64,000 nucleotides of DNA from Methylibium sp. Root1272 (GTDB taxonomy: Bacteria > Pseudomonadota > Gammaproteobacteria > Burkholderiales > Burkholderiaceae_C): assembly GCF_001425905.1 (NCBI RefSeq), contig NZ_LMDY01000019.1, positions 1 to 64,000 on the forward strand, given 5' to 3'. The position numbers and the translations under genes were made by a program. This document shows positions 50,323 through 59,279 of this stretch, piece by piece; the first letter of the stretch is position 1, and every line of letters starts with the position of its first letter. The notes under the pieces were generated by a model. The model had not been told where the DNA came from, made no database searches, and was given only the letters and a program-made list of their open reading frames with translations.

Positions 50323-51585
50323 ATGGCTGATTTCAAGACCTTCGTGCGCTCGGGCCACTGGCCCACCCTGCTCGCGTCCTTCCTCTACTTCGACTTCTGC
50401 TTCGCGATCTGGGTGCTGAACGGCGCGATGGCGCCCTTCATCAGCGAAAGCTTCCAGCTCAGCGCGGCCCAGAAGGGCTTCATGGTGTCGGTGCCGATCC
50501 TGGCGGGCGCGCTGATGCGCTTCCCGCTCGGCGTGCTGTCGCAGTACATCGGCCGCAAGAACGCGGCGATGGTCGAGATGGCCCTGATCGTCGCCGCGCT
50601 GGGCTTCGGCTACGGCTACGTCGACAGCTACGACGGCGTGCTCGCGATGGGCGTGCTGCTCGGCATCGCCGGCGCGAGCTTCGGCGTCGCGCTGTCGCTG
50701 GGCTCGGGCTGGTTCCCGCCGCAGCACAAGGGGCTGGCGATGGGCATCGCCGGCGCCGGCAACTCGGGCACGGTGCTCGCGGTGCTGTTCGCGCCGCCGC
50801 TGGCGGCCCAGTTCGGCTGGTCCACCGTCTACGGCCTGGCCGCCTGCACCATGCTGCTGCCGATGCTGGTGATGTGGTTCGCCGCCAAGGAGCCGCCGGA
50901 CCGCGAGCACCAGACGCTGCGCGAGCATGTCGCCTGCCTGTTCGAGAAGGACGGCTGGGCCTTCAGCCTGATCTACGTCATCACCTTCGGCGGCTTCATC
51001 GGGCTGGCCAGCTTCCTGCCGACCTACTTCTACGACCAGTTCCACGTCACCAAGATCGAGGCGGGCCAGTTGACGATGCTGGCCACGCTGATGGGCTCGG
51101 CGGTGCGCGTGCTGGGCGGCTACATCTCCGACCGCATCGGCGGCATCAACACGCTCAGCGGCGTGCTGATGATCGTGATCGTGACGCTGGTGATGTGCGG
51201 CTTCGCCGGCGGCTCGGTGGCGGTCACCACCCTGCTCTTCATGCTGTGCTTCGCGGCGCTCGGCGCCGGCAACGGCGCACTGTTCCAGCTGGTGCCGCTG
51301 CGCTGGCCGATGACCACCGCGGTGGCCGGCTCGATGATCGGCGAGGTCGGTGCGCTCGGCGGCGGCTTCCTGCCCAATGCGATGGGACAATCCAAGCAGC
51401 TGGCCGGCACCTACCTGTGGGGCTTCGTCGCCTTCGCGGTGCTGGCGCTCGTCATGCTGGTGATGCTGCGGCGCGTGCAGATCCGCTGGACCCGCACCTG
51501 GGCCGAGAAGGGCGGGCGCGCCCGCGCCACGGCGGCGTCGTCACCGACCGACTACGGCGCGGCGGGCCGGGCCGCGCGGCCCTGA
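50323..51585 (+). CDS. nasA: Nitrate/nitrite MFS transporter (NarK/NasA family)
   Basis: A 420-residue major-facilitator protein with 12 predicted helices. It has NNP-family features: the N-terminal FDFCFAIWVLNGAM, RFPLGVLSQYIGRKNA, GIAGAGNSGT and the second nitrate-signature region GAGNGALFQLVP. It imports nitrate for the cytoplasmic reductases downstream. Transcribed divergently from the ANTAR regulator behind a sigma-54 promoter and a structured leader. The PP2C-kinase gene on the opposite strand separates it from nirB. Confidence 0.93.
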   Translation: MADFKTFVRSGHWPTLLASFLYFDFCFAIWVLNGAMAPFISESFQLSAAQKGFMVSVPILAGALMRFPLGVLSQYIGRKNAAMVEMALIVAALGFGYGYVDSYDGVLAMGVLLGIAGASFGVALSLGSGWFPPQHKGLAMGIAGAGNSGTVLAVLFAPPLAAQFGWSTVYGLAACTMLLPMLVMWFAAKEPPDREHQTLREHVACLFEKDGWAFSLIYVITFGGFIGLASFLPTYFYDQFHVTKIEAGQLTMLATLMGSAVRVLGGYISDRIGGINTLSGVLMIVIVTLVMCGFAGGSVAVTTLLFMLCFAALGAGNGALFQLVPLRWPMTTAVAGSMIGEVGALGGGFLPNAMGQSKQLAGTYLWGFVAFAVLALVMLVMLRRVQIRWTRTWAEKGGRARATAASSPTDYGAAGRAARP

Positions 51586-51643
51586 TCTCCGGCGCAGCCC
51601 CATGAGCCTCCCCCGCCCCGACACCGCTGTGCGCCGGGCCGCT

Positions 51644-53353
51644 TCAGCGCGGCAGGAACAGCAGCCACACGACGAGCAGCGCGTTGAACAGCAGCGAGAT
51701 CGCGAAGGCGATCTTCCACAGCGCGCTCGGGTCGCGGGCGACGAGCGGCGTCGCCGGCGGCGCAGCGAGCGGGCGGGACGCGCCGCGCTCCAGTGCCAGC
51801 ACGAACTCCTCGGCCGTCTCGAAGCGTTGCCGGCGGTCGCGCGCCACGGCCTTCAGAACCACGTGGTCCAGCCAGATCGGCAGCTCGGGCCGCAGCCGCG
51901 AGGGCGCGACGGGGTCGCGCCGGTAGCGCGCGATCTGGAAGGGCTCGATCTCGCCGTACGGCAGCCGGCCGCTCAGCCAGCGGTAGAGCGTGACGCCCAG
52001 CGCGTAGAGGTCGCTCGCCGCGTCGGCGCCGGCATGCCCCTCTTCCCATTGTTCGGGGTTCATGTAGCTGGGCGTGCCGGCATGCAGGCTGCGCACCGAA
52101 TCGGGCTCGCGGCCGGAGATCGCCACGCCCAGGTCGAGCAGGCGCCACTGGCCGTCGTCGCCCAGGTGCAGGTTGGCGGGCTTGACGTCGCGATGCACCA
52201 CGCGCTGGCGGTGCAGGCGACCCAGCGCGCGCGCCGCGGCGAGCACGCCCTCGACCACCTCGCCCACCGTGAAGCGTTGGCCGGCCCCCAGCATCTGCTC
52301 GAGCGTGCTGCCGCCGTGCCAGTCGAACACCGCGTAGAAGGCGCTCGGGTCGCGCGGCTCGCGCACCCGCACGAAGCCCTGCCCGTCGCGCTCCGTGACG
52401 GTGCGACCCAGCCAGGCCTCGTGCGCGAGCATCGCGCGCTCCTCCGGATCGCCGGCGCGCGACTCGTGCAGCGTCTTGATCGCCACCAGCTCGCGCGTCG
52501 CCGTATCGCGCGCCTGCACCAGCCGGTGCACGCCGGTGTCGGCCACCAGCGCGGTGATCACGTAGCCGTCGAGCGTGTCGCCCACCTTCAGGCGGGGCGG
52601 CATCGGCAGCTGGCGCCCCAGCAGCAGGGCGTCGTCCAGGCTGCCGGCATCGAGCCCGCGCACGCGGACGACCAGCGCCGTGGCGTTGTCGCGGCCGCCC
52701 GCGGCGAGCGCGGCCTCGACCAGCCGCTCGCTCGCCTGCTGCGCCGTCGCAGCGGCGGCCAGCAGCTCGCGCATCGCGGAACGCTTGAGCACCTGGTGCA
52801 CGCCGTCGCTGCTGAGCAGCAGCGTGTCGCCGACCTGCAGCTCGCCCTGGTGGAAGTCGATGCGCAGGCTGTCGTCGAGCCCGACCGCGCGCGTGAGCTG
52901 GCTGCGCAGGTCCGGGTGGTCGAAGGCGTGGTCGTGGGTGAGCTGGGTGCACTCGCCGCCACGCAGCAGCCAGGCCCGCGTGTCGCCGACATGGGCGACG
53001 GTCCAGGTGTGCCCGCGCAGCACCACCGTGGTCAGCGTGGTCAGGCCCGACGCATCGCCACTGCGGCGGCGGTTGTGGTCGACCAGCCAGGCATTGTGGG
53101 CGCCCATCAGGCGGTCCAGTGCGACGGTGGTCTCCCAGGTCGCCGGCACGGCATGGAAGTCGTTGACCAGGGAGATCACCGCCGTCTGCGCCGCCACCAG
53201 GCCGTGGCCACCGGCCGACACGCCGTCGGCAATGGCCGCGATCAGGCCGCGGCCGGCCTCGTGCGGCGCCGCGCGCAGCGCCGCGGCGAAGTCCTCGTTG
53301 CGCTCGCGCGGGCCCTTGTGGCTGGCATGGCCGATGTCGACGTCGAAACTCAT
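51644..53353 (-). CDS. Bifunctional PP2C phosphatase/Ser-Thr protein kinase
   Basis: A 569-residue protein. The N-terminal PP2C domain has ERNEDF, AAIADGVSAGG, VAHVGDTRAWLL and GGRDNATALVV metal motifs. The kinase domain follows (VAIKTL with the lysine, HRDVKPANLHLG catalytic loop, LLDLGVA where DLG replaces DFG, SYMNPEQWEEG activation segment). One transmembrane helix ends the protein (FAISLLFNALLVVWLLFL). Such genes accompany nas loci in Burkholderiales, but here it is inverted between the transporter and nirB. ATG 53353 starts the PP2C domain; the 28 extra residues upstream overlap the nirB promoter. Target proteins are unknown. Confidence 0.9.
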   Translation of the reverse strand: MSFDVDIGHASHKGPRERNEDFAAALRAAPHEAGRGLIAAIADGVSAGGHGLVAAQTAVISLVNDFHAVPATWETTVALDRLMGAHNAWLVDHNRRRSGDASGLTTLTTVVLRGHTWTVAHVGDTRAWLLRGGECTQLTHDHAFDHPDLRSQLTRAVGLDDSLRIDFHQGELQVGDTLLLSSDGVHQVLKRSAMRELLAAAATAQQASERLVEAALAAGGRDNATALVVRVRGLDAGSLDDALLLGRQLPMPPRLKVGDTLDGYVITALVADTGVHRLVQARDTATRELVAIKTLHESRAGDPEERAMLAHEAWLGRTVTERDGQGFVRVREPRDPSAFYAVFDWHGGSTLEQMLGAGQRFTVGEVVEGVLAAARALGRLHRQRVVHRDVKPANLHLGDDGQWRLLDLGVAISGREPDSVRSLHAGTPSYMNPEQWEEGHAGADAASDLYALGVTLYRWLSGRLPYGEIEPFQIARYRRDPVAPSRLRPELPIWLDHVVLKAVARDRRQRFETAEEFVLALERGASRPLAAPPATPLVARDPSALWKIAFAISLLFNALLVVWLLFLPR

Positions 53354-53445
53354 GAAAGGCGGGCGTCCTGGTTCCCCCGGCGCTGCGGTGCGCCGCGGCT
53401 GGGGCGCGCCGATTCTGCCGCCGAACGCCGCGCACACCGCGCCGC

Positions 53446-53461
53446 TGGCACCCCGATTGCT
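53446..53461 (+). promoter_or_regulatory. Sigma-54 promoter of nirB
   Basis: TGGCAC-N5-TTGCT matches the sigma-54 consensus at every conserved position with correct GG/GC spacing. Transcription would begin near 53472, giving a leader of about 22 nt before nirB. It is independent of the transporter promoter, and the short leader has no room for ANTAR hairpins. Confidence 0.82.
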
Positions 53462-53493
53462 AAACCTCAGCTGTGGTCGAAGGAGATCCGCGC

Positions 53494-55941
53494 ATGAAGA
53501 AGATGAAACTCGTGATGGTGGGCAACGGCATGGCCGGTGTCCGCACCCTGGAAGAGCTGCTGAAGATCTCGCCCGATCTCTACGACATCACCGTGTTCGG
53601 CGCCGAGCCGCACCCGAACTACAACCGCATCCTGCTGAGCCCGGTGCTGGCGGGAGAGCAGACGGTCGACGAGATCATCCTCAACCCGCTCGACTGGTAC
53701 GCCGAACACGGCATCACGCTGCACCTGGGCAAGAAGGTCACCGAGATCGACCGCGTGAAGCGCGTCGTGCGGGCCTCCGACGGCACCGAAGCCGAATACG
53801 ACCGCCTGCTGGTCGCGACCGGCTCCAACCCCTTCATCCTGCCGGTCCCGGGCAAGGACCTGCAGGGCGTGATCGCCTACCGCGACATCGCCGACACCAA
53901 CACGATGATCGAGACCGCCACCAAGTACCGGCATGCTGTGGTGATCGGCGGCGGCCTGCTGGGCCTGGAGGCCGCCAACGGCCTGATGCTGCGCGGCATG
54001 CAGGTCACCGTGGTGCACATCATGCCGTGGCTGATGGAGCGCCAGCTCGACGACGTGGCGGGCAAGCTGCTGCAGAAATCGCTGGAGGATCGTGGCCTGA
54101 AGTTCCTGATCGGCGCGCAGACCGAGCAATTGATCGGCGACAAGGACGGCCGTGTGATGGCCGTGCGCTTCAAGGACGGCAAGGAGATCCCCGCCGACCT
54201 GGTGGTGATGGCCGCCGGCATCCGCCCCAACACCGAGCTCGCCGAGAAGGCCGGCCTGCACTGCAACCGCGGCATCGTCGTGACCGACACCCTGCAGACG
54301 GTGACCGACCCGCGCATCTACTCGGTCGGCGAATGCGCCGCGCACCGCGGCATCGCCTACGGGCTGGTCGCGCCGCTGTTCGAGCAGGGCAAGGTGTGCG
54401 CGACGCACCTGGCGCAGTTCGGCATCGGCCGCTACACCGGCAGCCTGACCAGCACCAAGCTCAAGGTCACCGGCATCGACCTGTTCTCGGCCGGCGAGTT
54501 CATGGGCGGCACCGACACCGAGGAGATCGTGATGAGCGATCCCTTCGGCGGCGTCTACAAGAAGCTGGTCATCAAGGACGACAAGCTGGTCGGCGCCTGC
54601 CTGTACGGCGACACCGTCGACGGCTCCTGGTACTTCAAGCTGCTGCGCGAGGGCCGCAGCGTCGCCGACATCCGCGACAAGCTGATGTTCGGCGAGTCCA
54701 ACATCGGCGACACCGGGCACGAGGGCCACAGCAAGGCCGCCGCGATGGCCGACAGCGACGAGGTCTGCGGCTGCAACGGCGTCAACAAGGGCACGATCTG
54801 CAAGGCCATCAAGGAGAAGGGCCTGTTCACGCTCGAAGAGGTGAAGAAGCACACCAAGGCCAGTGCGAGCTGCGGTTCCTGCACCGGCCTGGTCGAGCAG
54901 TTGCTGATGTTCACCGCCGGCGGCGACTACTCGGCCGCCCCCACCAAGAAGGCGATGTGCGGCTGCACCGACTACAGCCACGCCGAGGTGCGCGAGACCA
55001 TCCGCACCGTGCCGTCCGACGGCAGCAAGCTGCTGACGGTCGACGGCGTCTATCGCGCCTTGAACTGGCGCACCCCGAACGGCTGCTCGAGCTGCCGGCC
55101 GGCCGTCAACTACTACCTGATCAGCACCTGGCCGAAGGAGGCCCGCGACGATCCGCAGTCGCGTTTCATCAACGAACGCAGCCACGCCAACATCCAGAAG
55201 GACGGCACCTACTCGGTGATCCCGCGCATGTGGGGCGGCGAGACCACGGCCTCCGAGCTGCGCCGCCTCGCGGATGCCGTGGACAAGTACAAGATCCCGA
55301 CCGTCAAGGTGACCGGCGGCCAGCGCATCGACCTGCTGGGCGTGAAGAAGGAAGACCTGCCCGCGGTGTGGAAGGACATCGGCATGCCCAGCGGCCATGC
55401 CTACGCGAAGGCGCTGCGCACGGTGAAGACCTGCGTGGGCAGCGAGTGGTGCCGCTTCGGCACCCAGGACAGCACGCAGATGGGCAAGGACCTGGAGCGT
55501 GCGATGTGGCGCATGTATGCGCCGCACAAGGTGAAGTTCGCGGTGTCGGGTTGCCCGCGCAACTGCGCCGAGGCCGGCATCAAGGACGTCGGCATCATCG
55601 GCGTCGATTCCGGCTGGGAGATGTACGTGGCCGGCAACGGCGGCATCAAGACCGAGGTGGCGCACTTCTTCGTCAAGCTCAAGACGCCCGAGGAAGTGCT
55701 CGAGTACACCGGTGCCTTCTGCCAGCTCTACCGCGAGGAAGGCTGGTATCTCGAGCGCACGGTGCACTACGTGAACCGGGTCGGGCTCGACTACGTGAAG
55801 AAGAAGATCCTCGACGACGCCGAGGGCCGCAAGGCGCTGTGGGAGCGGCTGCAGTTCGCGCTCGACGGCGAACCCGATCCGTGGTTCGAGTTCGACAAGG
55901 CCGAGGTCGACAAACGCCAGTTCGACGCGCTGAACGCCTGA
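53494..55941 (+). CDS. nirB: Assimilatory nitrite reductase [NAD(P)H] large subunit
   Basis: An 815-residue sirohaem enzyme reducing nitrite to ammonium. Domains in order: FAD/NAD(P)H oxidoreductase (VGNGMAGVRTLEEL, GGGLLGLEAANGL), a BFD-like [2Fe-2S] domain (EVCGCNGVNKGTI, CGSCTGLV), a second Cys-rich region (CGCTDYSH, GCSSCRPAVNY) and the sirohaem/[4Fe-4S] domain with TCVGSEWCRFG (about 646-656) and SGCPRNCAEAG (about 685-695). ATG 53494 has AGGAGATC upstream; the seven-residue extension is rejected. Sirohaem is supplied by the methyltransferase gene downstream. Confidence 0.96.
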   Translation: MKKMKLVMVGNGMAGVRTLEELLKISPDLYDITVFGAEPHPNYNRILLSPVLAGEQTVDEIILNPLDWYAEHGITLHLGKKVTEIDRVKRVVRASDGTEAEYDRLLVATGSNPFILPVPGKDLQGVIAYRDIADTNTMIETATKYRHAVVIGGGLLGLEAANGLMLRGMQVTVVHIMPWLMERQLDDVAGKLLQKSLEDRGLKFLIGAQTEQLIGDKDGRVMAVRFKDGKEIPADLVVMAAGIRPNTELAEKAGLHCNRGIVVTDTLQTVTDPRIYSVGECAAHRGIAYGLVAPLFEQGKVCATHLAQFGIGRYTGSLTSTKLKVTGIDLFSAGEFMGGTDTEEIVMSDPFGGVYKKLVIKDDKLVGACLYGDTVDGSWYFKLLREGRSVADIRDKLMFGESNIGDTGHEGHSKAAAMADSDEVCGCNGVNKGTICKAIKEKGLFTLEEVKKHTKASASCGSCTGLVEQLLMFTAGGDYSAAPTKKAMCGCTDYSHAEVRETIRTVPSDGSKLLTVDGVYRALNWRTPNGCSSCRPAVNYYLISTWPKEARDDPQSRFINERSHANIQKDGTYSVIPRMWGGETTASELRRLADAVDKYKIPTVKVTGGQRIDLLGVKKEDLPAVWKDIGMPSGHAYAKALRTVKTCVGSEWCRFGTQDSTQMGKDLERAMWRMYAPHKVKFAVSGCPRNCAEAGIKDVGIIGVDSGWEMYVAGNGGIKTEVAHFFVKLKTPEEVLEYTGAFCQLYREEGWYLERTVHYVNRVGLDYVKKKILDDAEGRKALWERLQFALDGEPDPWFEFDKAEVDKRQFDALNA

Positions 55942-55956
55942 GCCCGAAGGAGACCG

Positions 55957-56340
55957 ATGATGAGTGACTGGAAGACGATCTGCCGTGTCGAAGACATCCC
56001 GGTGCTGGGCGCGCGCCGCGTGCTGCGCGCCAACGCCGTGGCCGTGGCGGTGTTCCGCAACGGCGAGGACAAGGTGTTCGCGCTGCTCGACCGCTGCCCG
56101 CACAAGGGCGGTCCGCTGAGCCAGGGTATCGTGTTCGGCGAGAGCGTGGCCTGCCCGCTGCACAACTGGACGATCGGCCTCGCCGACGGTTGCGCCAAGG
56201 CGCCAGACGAAGGCTGCACGACGCCGTTCGCCTGCAAGGTCGAGGCTGGCGAGGTGTTCCTCGATGCCGCGGAACTGGCGAGCAAGGCACTCGACGCCGT
56301 CGCGCCGGTGGCCGGCCCCTGCGCCAAGGCCGCAGCCTGA
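55957..56340 (+). CDS. nirD: Nitrite reductase small subunit (Rieske type)
   Basis: A 127-residue (or 126 if ATG 55960 is used, which has better spacing to AAGGAG) Rieske-fold protein. It contains CPHKGGPL and CPLHNWTIG, so both Cys/His pairs of a [2Fe-2S] Rieske cluster are present, whereas many NirD proteins lack them. It lies 15 bp after nirB and partners it. The C-terminal Ala-rich tail is unremarkable. Confidence 0.94.
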   Translation: MMSDWKTICRVEDIPVLGARRVLRANAVAVAVFRNGEDKVFALLDRCPHKGGPLSQGIVFGESVACPLHNWTIGLADGCAKAPDEGCTTPFACKVEAGEVFLDAAELASKALDAVAPVAGPCAKAAA

Positions 56341-56372
56341 CAACGCGAGACGAAAGACGGCACGCCCGAGCC

Positions 56373-59162
56373 ATGCGCGAAACCCGCTCCACCTGCCCCT
56401 ACTGTGGCGTCGGCTGCGGCGTGATCATCGAGTCGCAGGGCGCGCAGATCACCGGCGTGCGCGGCGATCCGGAGCACCCGGCGAACTTCGGCCGCCTGTG
56501 CACCAAGGGCAGCACGCTGCACCTCACCGCCTCGGCGGCCATCACGCAGCAGACGCGCCTGCTGCGTCCGCTGCGGCGCGCCGCGCGCGGCCAGGCTGCC
56601 CAGCCGGTGGGCTGGGAGGCGGCGCTCGACGAGGCTGCCGAGCGCTTCGCGGCGGTGATCGCGCAGCACGGGCCGGACGCGGTGGGCTTCTACCTGTCGG
56701 GCCAGTTGCTGACCGAGGACTACTACGTCTTCAACAAGATCGCCAAGGGCCTGATCGGCACCAACAACGTCGACACCAATTCGCGCCTGTGCATGAGCAG
56801 CGCGGTGGCCGGCTACAAGGCCACGCTCGGCGCCGACGCGCCGCCGGCCTGCTACGACGACCTGAAGCACGCCAACACGATCTTCATCGCGGGCAGCAAC
56901 ACCGCCTGGGCCCACCCCATCCTGTTCCGTCGGCTCGAGGACGCGCGCGCCGCCAACCCGGCGATGAAACTGATCGTCGCCGACCCGCGCCGCACCGAGA
57001 CCGCCGAGGTCGCCGACCTCCACCTGCCGCTGCTGCCCGGCACCGACGTGGCGCTGTTCCACGGGCTGCTGCACCTGTTGATGTGGGAGGGCCTGACCGA
57101 TACCGCCTACATCGCCGCGCACACCAGCGGTTTCGAGGCGCTGCGCGACCGGGTGCGCGAGTTCACGCCCAAGCACGTGGCCCAGGTCTGCGGGCTCGAC
57201 GAAGCGGCGATCGTGCAGGCGGCGCGCTGGTTCGGCCAGAACACGCCCACGCTGAGCCTGTACTGCCAGGGCCTCAACCAGAGCAGCAGCGGCACCGACA
57301 AGAACGCCGCGCTGATCAACCTGCACCTCGCCACCGGACAGATCGGCAAGCCCGGCGCGGGCCCGTTCTCGCTGACTGGCCAGCCCAATGCGATGGGTGG
57401 CCGCGAGGTCGGCGGCCTGGCCAACCTGCTGAGCGCGCACCGCGACCTCGCCAATCCGCAGCACCGCGACGAGGTCGCCGCGCTGTGGGGCGTGCCGGAC
57501 GTGCCCGCCGTGCCGGGCAAGAGCGCGGTCGAGATGTTCCAGGCCGCCGCCGACGGCGAGATCAAGGCGCTGTGGATCAGCTGCACCAACCCCGCGCAGT
57601 CGATGCCCGACCAGACGACGGTGCGCCGCGCCCTCGAACGCTGCGAGTTCGTCGTGCTGCAGGAGGCCTTCGCCACCACCGCCACCGCGGCCTACGCCGA
57701 CCTGCTGCTGCCGGCCACGACCTGGGGCGAGAAGGACGGCACCGTCACCAACAGCGAGCGTCGCATCAGCCGCGTGCGCCCCGCCGTGTCGGCGCCCGGA
57801 GAGACACGCCACGACTGGGCCGCCGCGGTCGACTTCGCGCGCCGGCTCGAGGGCCGGTTGCCGCGCCGTGCCGCGGACGGCGGCAAGCTGTTCCCGTACG
57901 CGAGCCCTGAGTCGGTGTGGAACGAGCACCGCGAGAGCACGCGCGGACGCGACCTCGACATCACCGGCCTCAGCTACGCCCGCCTCGACCAGGGCCCGCA
58001 GCTGTGGCCCTGCCCGGAGGGCCAGGGCGAAGGCCGCGCCCGGCTCTACGAGGACGGCGTGTTCGCCACCGACGACGGCCGCGCCCGCTTCGCGGCAATG
58101 GCCTATCGGCCGGTGGCGGAGCCGCGCGACGCGCGCTACCCGGTCTCGCTGACCACCGGCCGGCTGCGCGACCACTGGCACGGCATGAGCCGCACCGGCA
58201 CGCTGGGTCGGCTGTTCGGTCACGTCGCCGAACCCGGTGTCGAGATCCATCCGCAGGAACTGGCACGCCGGGGCTGGGAAGAAGGCGCGCTGGTGCACGT
58301 GACCTCGCGGCGCGGCTCGATGATGCTGCCGGTGCGCGCCAGCGAATCGGTCGCGCCGGCGCAGGCCTTCGTGGCGATGCACTGGGGCGAGGAGTTCGTC
58401 TCCGGCCTCTCGCCGTCGGGCGTGCGGCTGGCCGGCATCAACGCGCTCATGCCCAGCGCCTACTGTCCGCAATCGAAGCAACCCGAACTCAAGCACGCCG
58501 CGGTCAAGCTGCTGAAGGCCGAGATGCCCTGGCAGCTGCTGGCCGCCGCCTGGCTGCCCGAGGACCAGGCTCTGCTGGCGCAACAACGGTTGCGCGAGCT
58601 GATGCCCTCGTTCGCCTACGCGCACTGCGTGCCCTTCGGGCGCGAGCCGCACGCGCGCGGTGTGGTGGGCGTGCTGTTCCGCGCCGCGGCCGAGGAGCCG
58701 GCGAGCGACGAGCTGATGACGCAGATCGAGAGCCTGCTCGGCGTGGCCGGTCCACAGGCGCTGCGCTATGCCGACTCCAAGCGCGGCCAGCGCCGCGCGA
58801 TGCGGCTGGTGGCCGGCGGCGGCGGCAACGCGCGGCTCGACGCCTTCGTGCTGGGCGGCGACATCCGCGCCGAGGCCTGGGTCAAGGCGCTGCTGACCGA
58901 CGAGTTGCCGGCACAGGCCTACGGCCGCGCGCTGCTGCGGCCGGGCGCCCAACCGCCGGTGGCGGTGGTGGCGCGAGGCAAGCAGGTGTGCTCCTGCTTC
59001 AACGTCACCGAGCCCGAGATCCTGGACGCCCTGACGCGCTGCAGCGGAACCCCGGAGGCTCGGCTCGATCAACTGCAGGGCACGCTGAAGTGCGGCACGA
59101 ACTGCGGCTCCTGCATCCCGGCCCTGCGCACCCTCGTTCGCGGTTCGGTGCAGGCCGCCTGA
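56373..59162 (+). CDS. nasC: Assimilatory nitrate reductase catalytic subunit with C-terminal [2Fe-2S] BFD-like domain
   Basis: A 929-residue cytoplasmic molybdopterin enzyme reducing nitrate to nitrite. The N-terminal [4Fe-4S] motif is CPYCGVGC...CTKGSTLH; Mo-bis-MGD motifs include NSRLCMSSA with the Cys ligand, GSNTAWAHPI, and SLTTGRLRDHWHGMSRTG (in part). The last 60 residues form a BFD-like domain with CSCFNV and CGTNCGSC, probably the electron entry point. No signal peptide, no napB or narH. It follows nirD by 32 bp as in other Burkholderiales nas operons; the electron donor is not encoded in the window. Confidence 0.95.
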   Translation: MRETRSTCPYCGVGCGVIIESQGAQITGVRGDPEHPANFGRLCTKGSTLHLTASAAITQQTRLLRPLRRAARGQAAQPVGWEAALDEAAERFAAVIAQHGPDAVGFYLSGQLLTEDYYVFNKIAKGLIGTNNVDTNSRLCMSSAVAGYKATLGADAPPACYDDLKHANTIFIAGSNTAWAHPILFRRLEDARAANPAMKLIVADPRRTETAEVADLHLPLLPGTDVALFHGLLHLLMWEGLTDTAYIAAHTSGFEALRDRVREFTPKHVAQVCGLDEAAIVQAARWFGQNTPTLSLYCQGLNQSSSGTDKNAALINLHLATGQIGKPGAGPFSLTGQPNAMGGREVGGLANLLSAHRDLANPQHRDEVAALWGVPDVPAVPGKSAVEMFQAAADGEIKALWISCTNPAQSMPDQTTVRRALERCEFVVLQEAFATTATAAYADLLLPATTWGEKDGTVTNSERRISRVRPAVSAPGETRHDWAAAVDFARRLEGRLPRRAADGGKLFPYASPESVWNEHRESTRGRDLDITGLSYARLDQGPQLWPCPEGQGEGRARLYEDGVFATDDGRARFAAMAYRPVAEPRDARYPVSLTTGRLRDHWHGMSRTGTLGRLFGHVAEPGVEIHPQELARRGWEEGALVHVTSRRGSMMLPVRASESVAPAQAFVAMHWGEEFVSGLSPSGVRLAGINALMPSAYCPQSKQPELKHAAVKLLKAEMPWQLLAAAWLPEDQALLAQQRLRELMPSFAYAHCVPFGREPHARGVVGVLFRAAAEEPASDELMTQIESLLGVAGPQALRYADSKRGQRRAMRLVAGGGGNARLDAFVLGGDIRAEAWVKALLTDELPAQAYGRALLRPGAQPPVAVVARGKQVCSCFNVTEPEILDALTRCSGTPEARLDQLQGTLKCGTNCGSCIPALRTLVRGSVQAA

Positions 59163-59279
59163 CGCACACCAGGGGAGTGCGCATTCGACGAGTGTGGGCT
59201 AGCCTTCGTTTGCAAGCCGTTGCACCTGCGACGGCACAGACGGCCGGCTTGGCCTGAGTCTTGCGGAACACGGATCACG

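Noticed and set aside
55791-59072. 1093-codon minus-strand ORF opposite nirD and nasC
   Set aside because: Antisense to well-conserved reductases in the frame where GC-rich third positions suppress stops; no domain and no ribosome-binding site.
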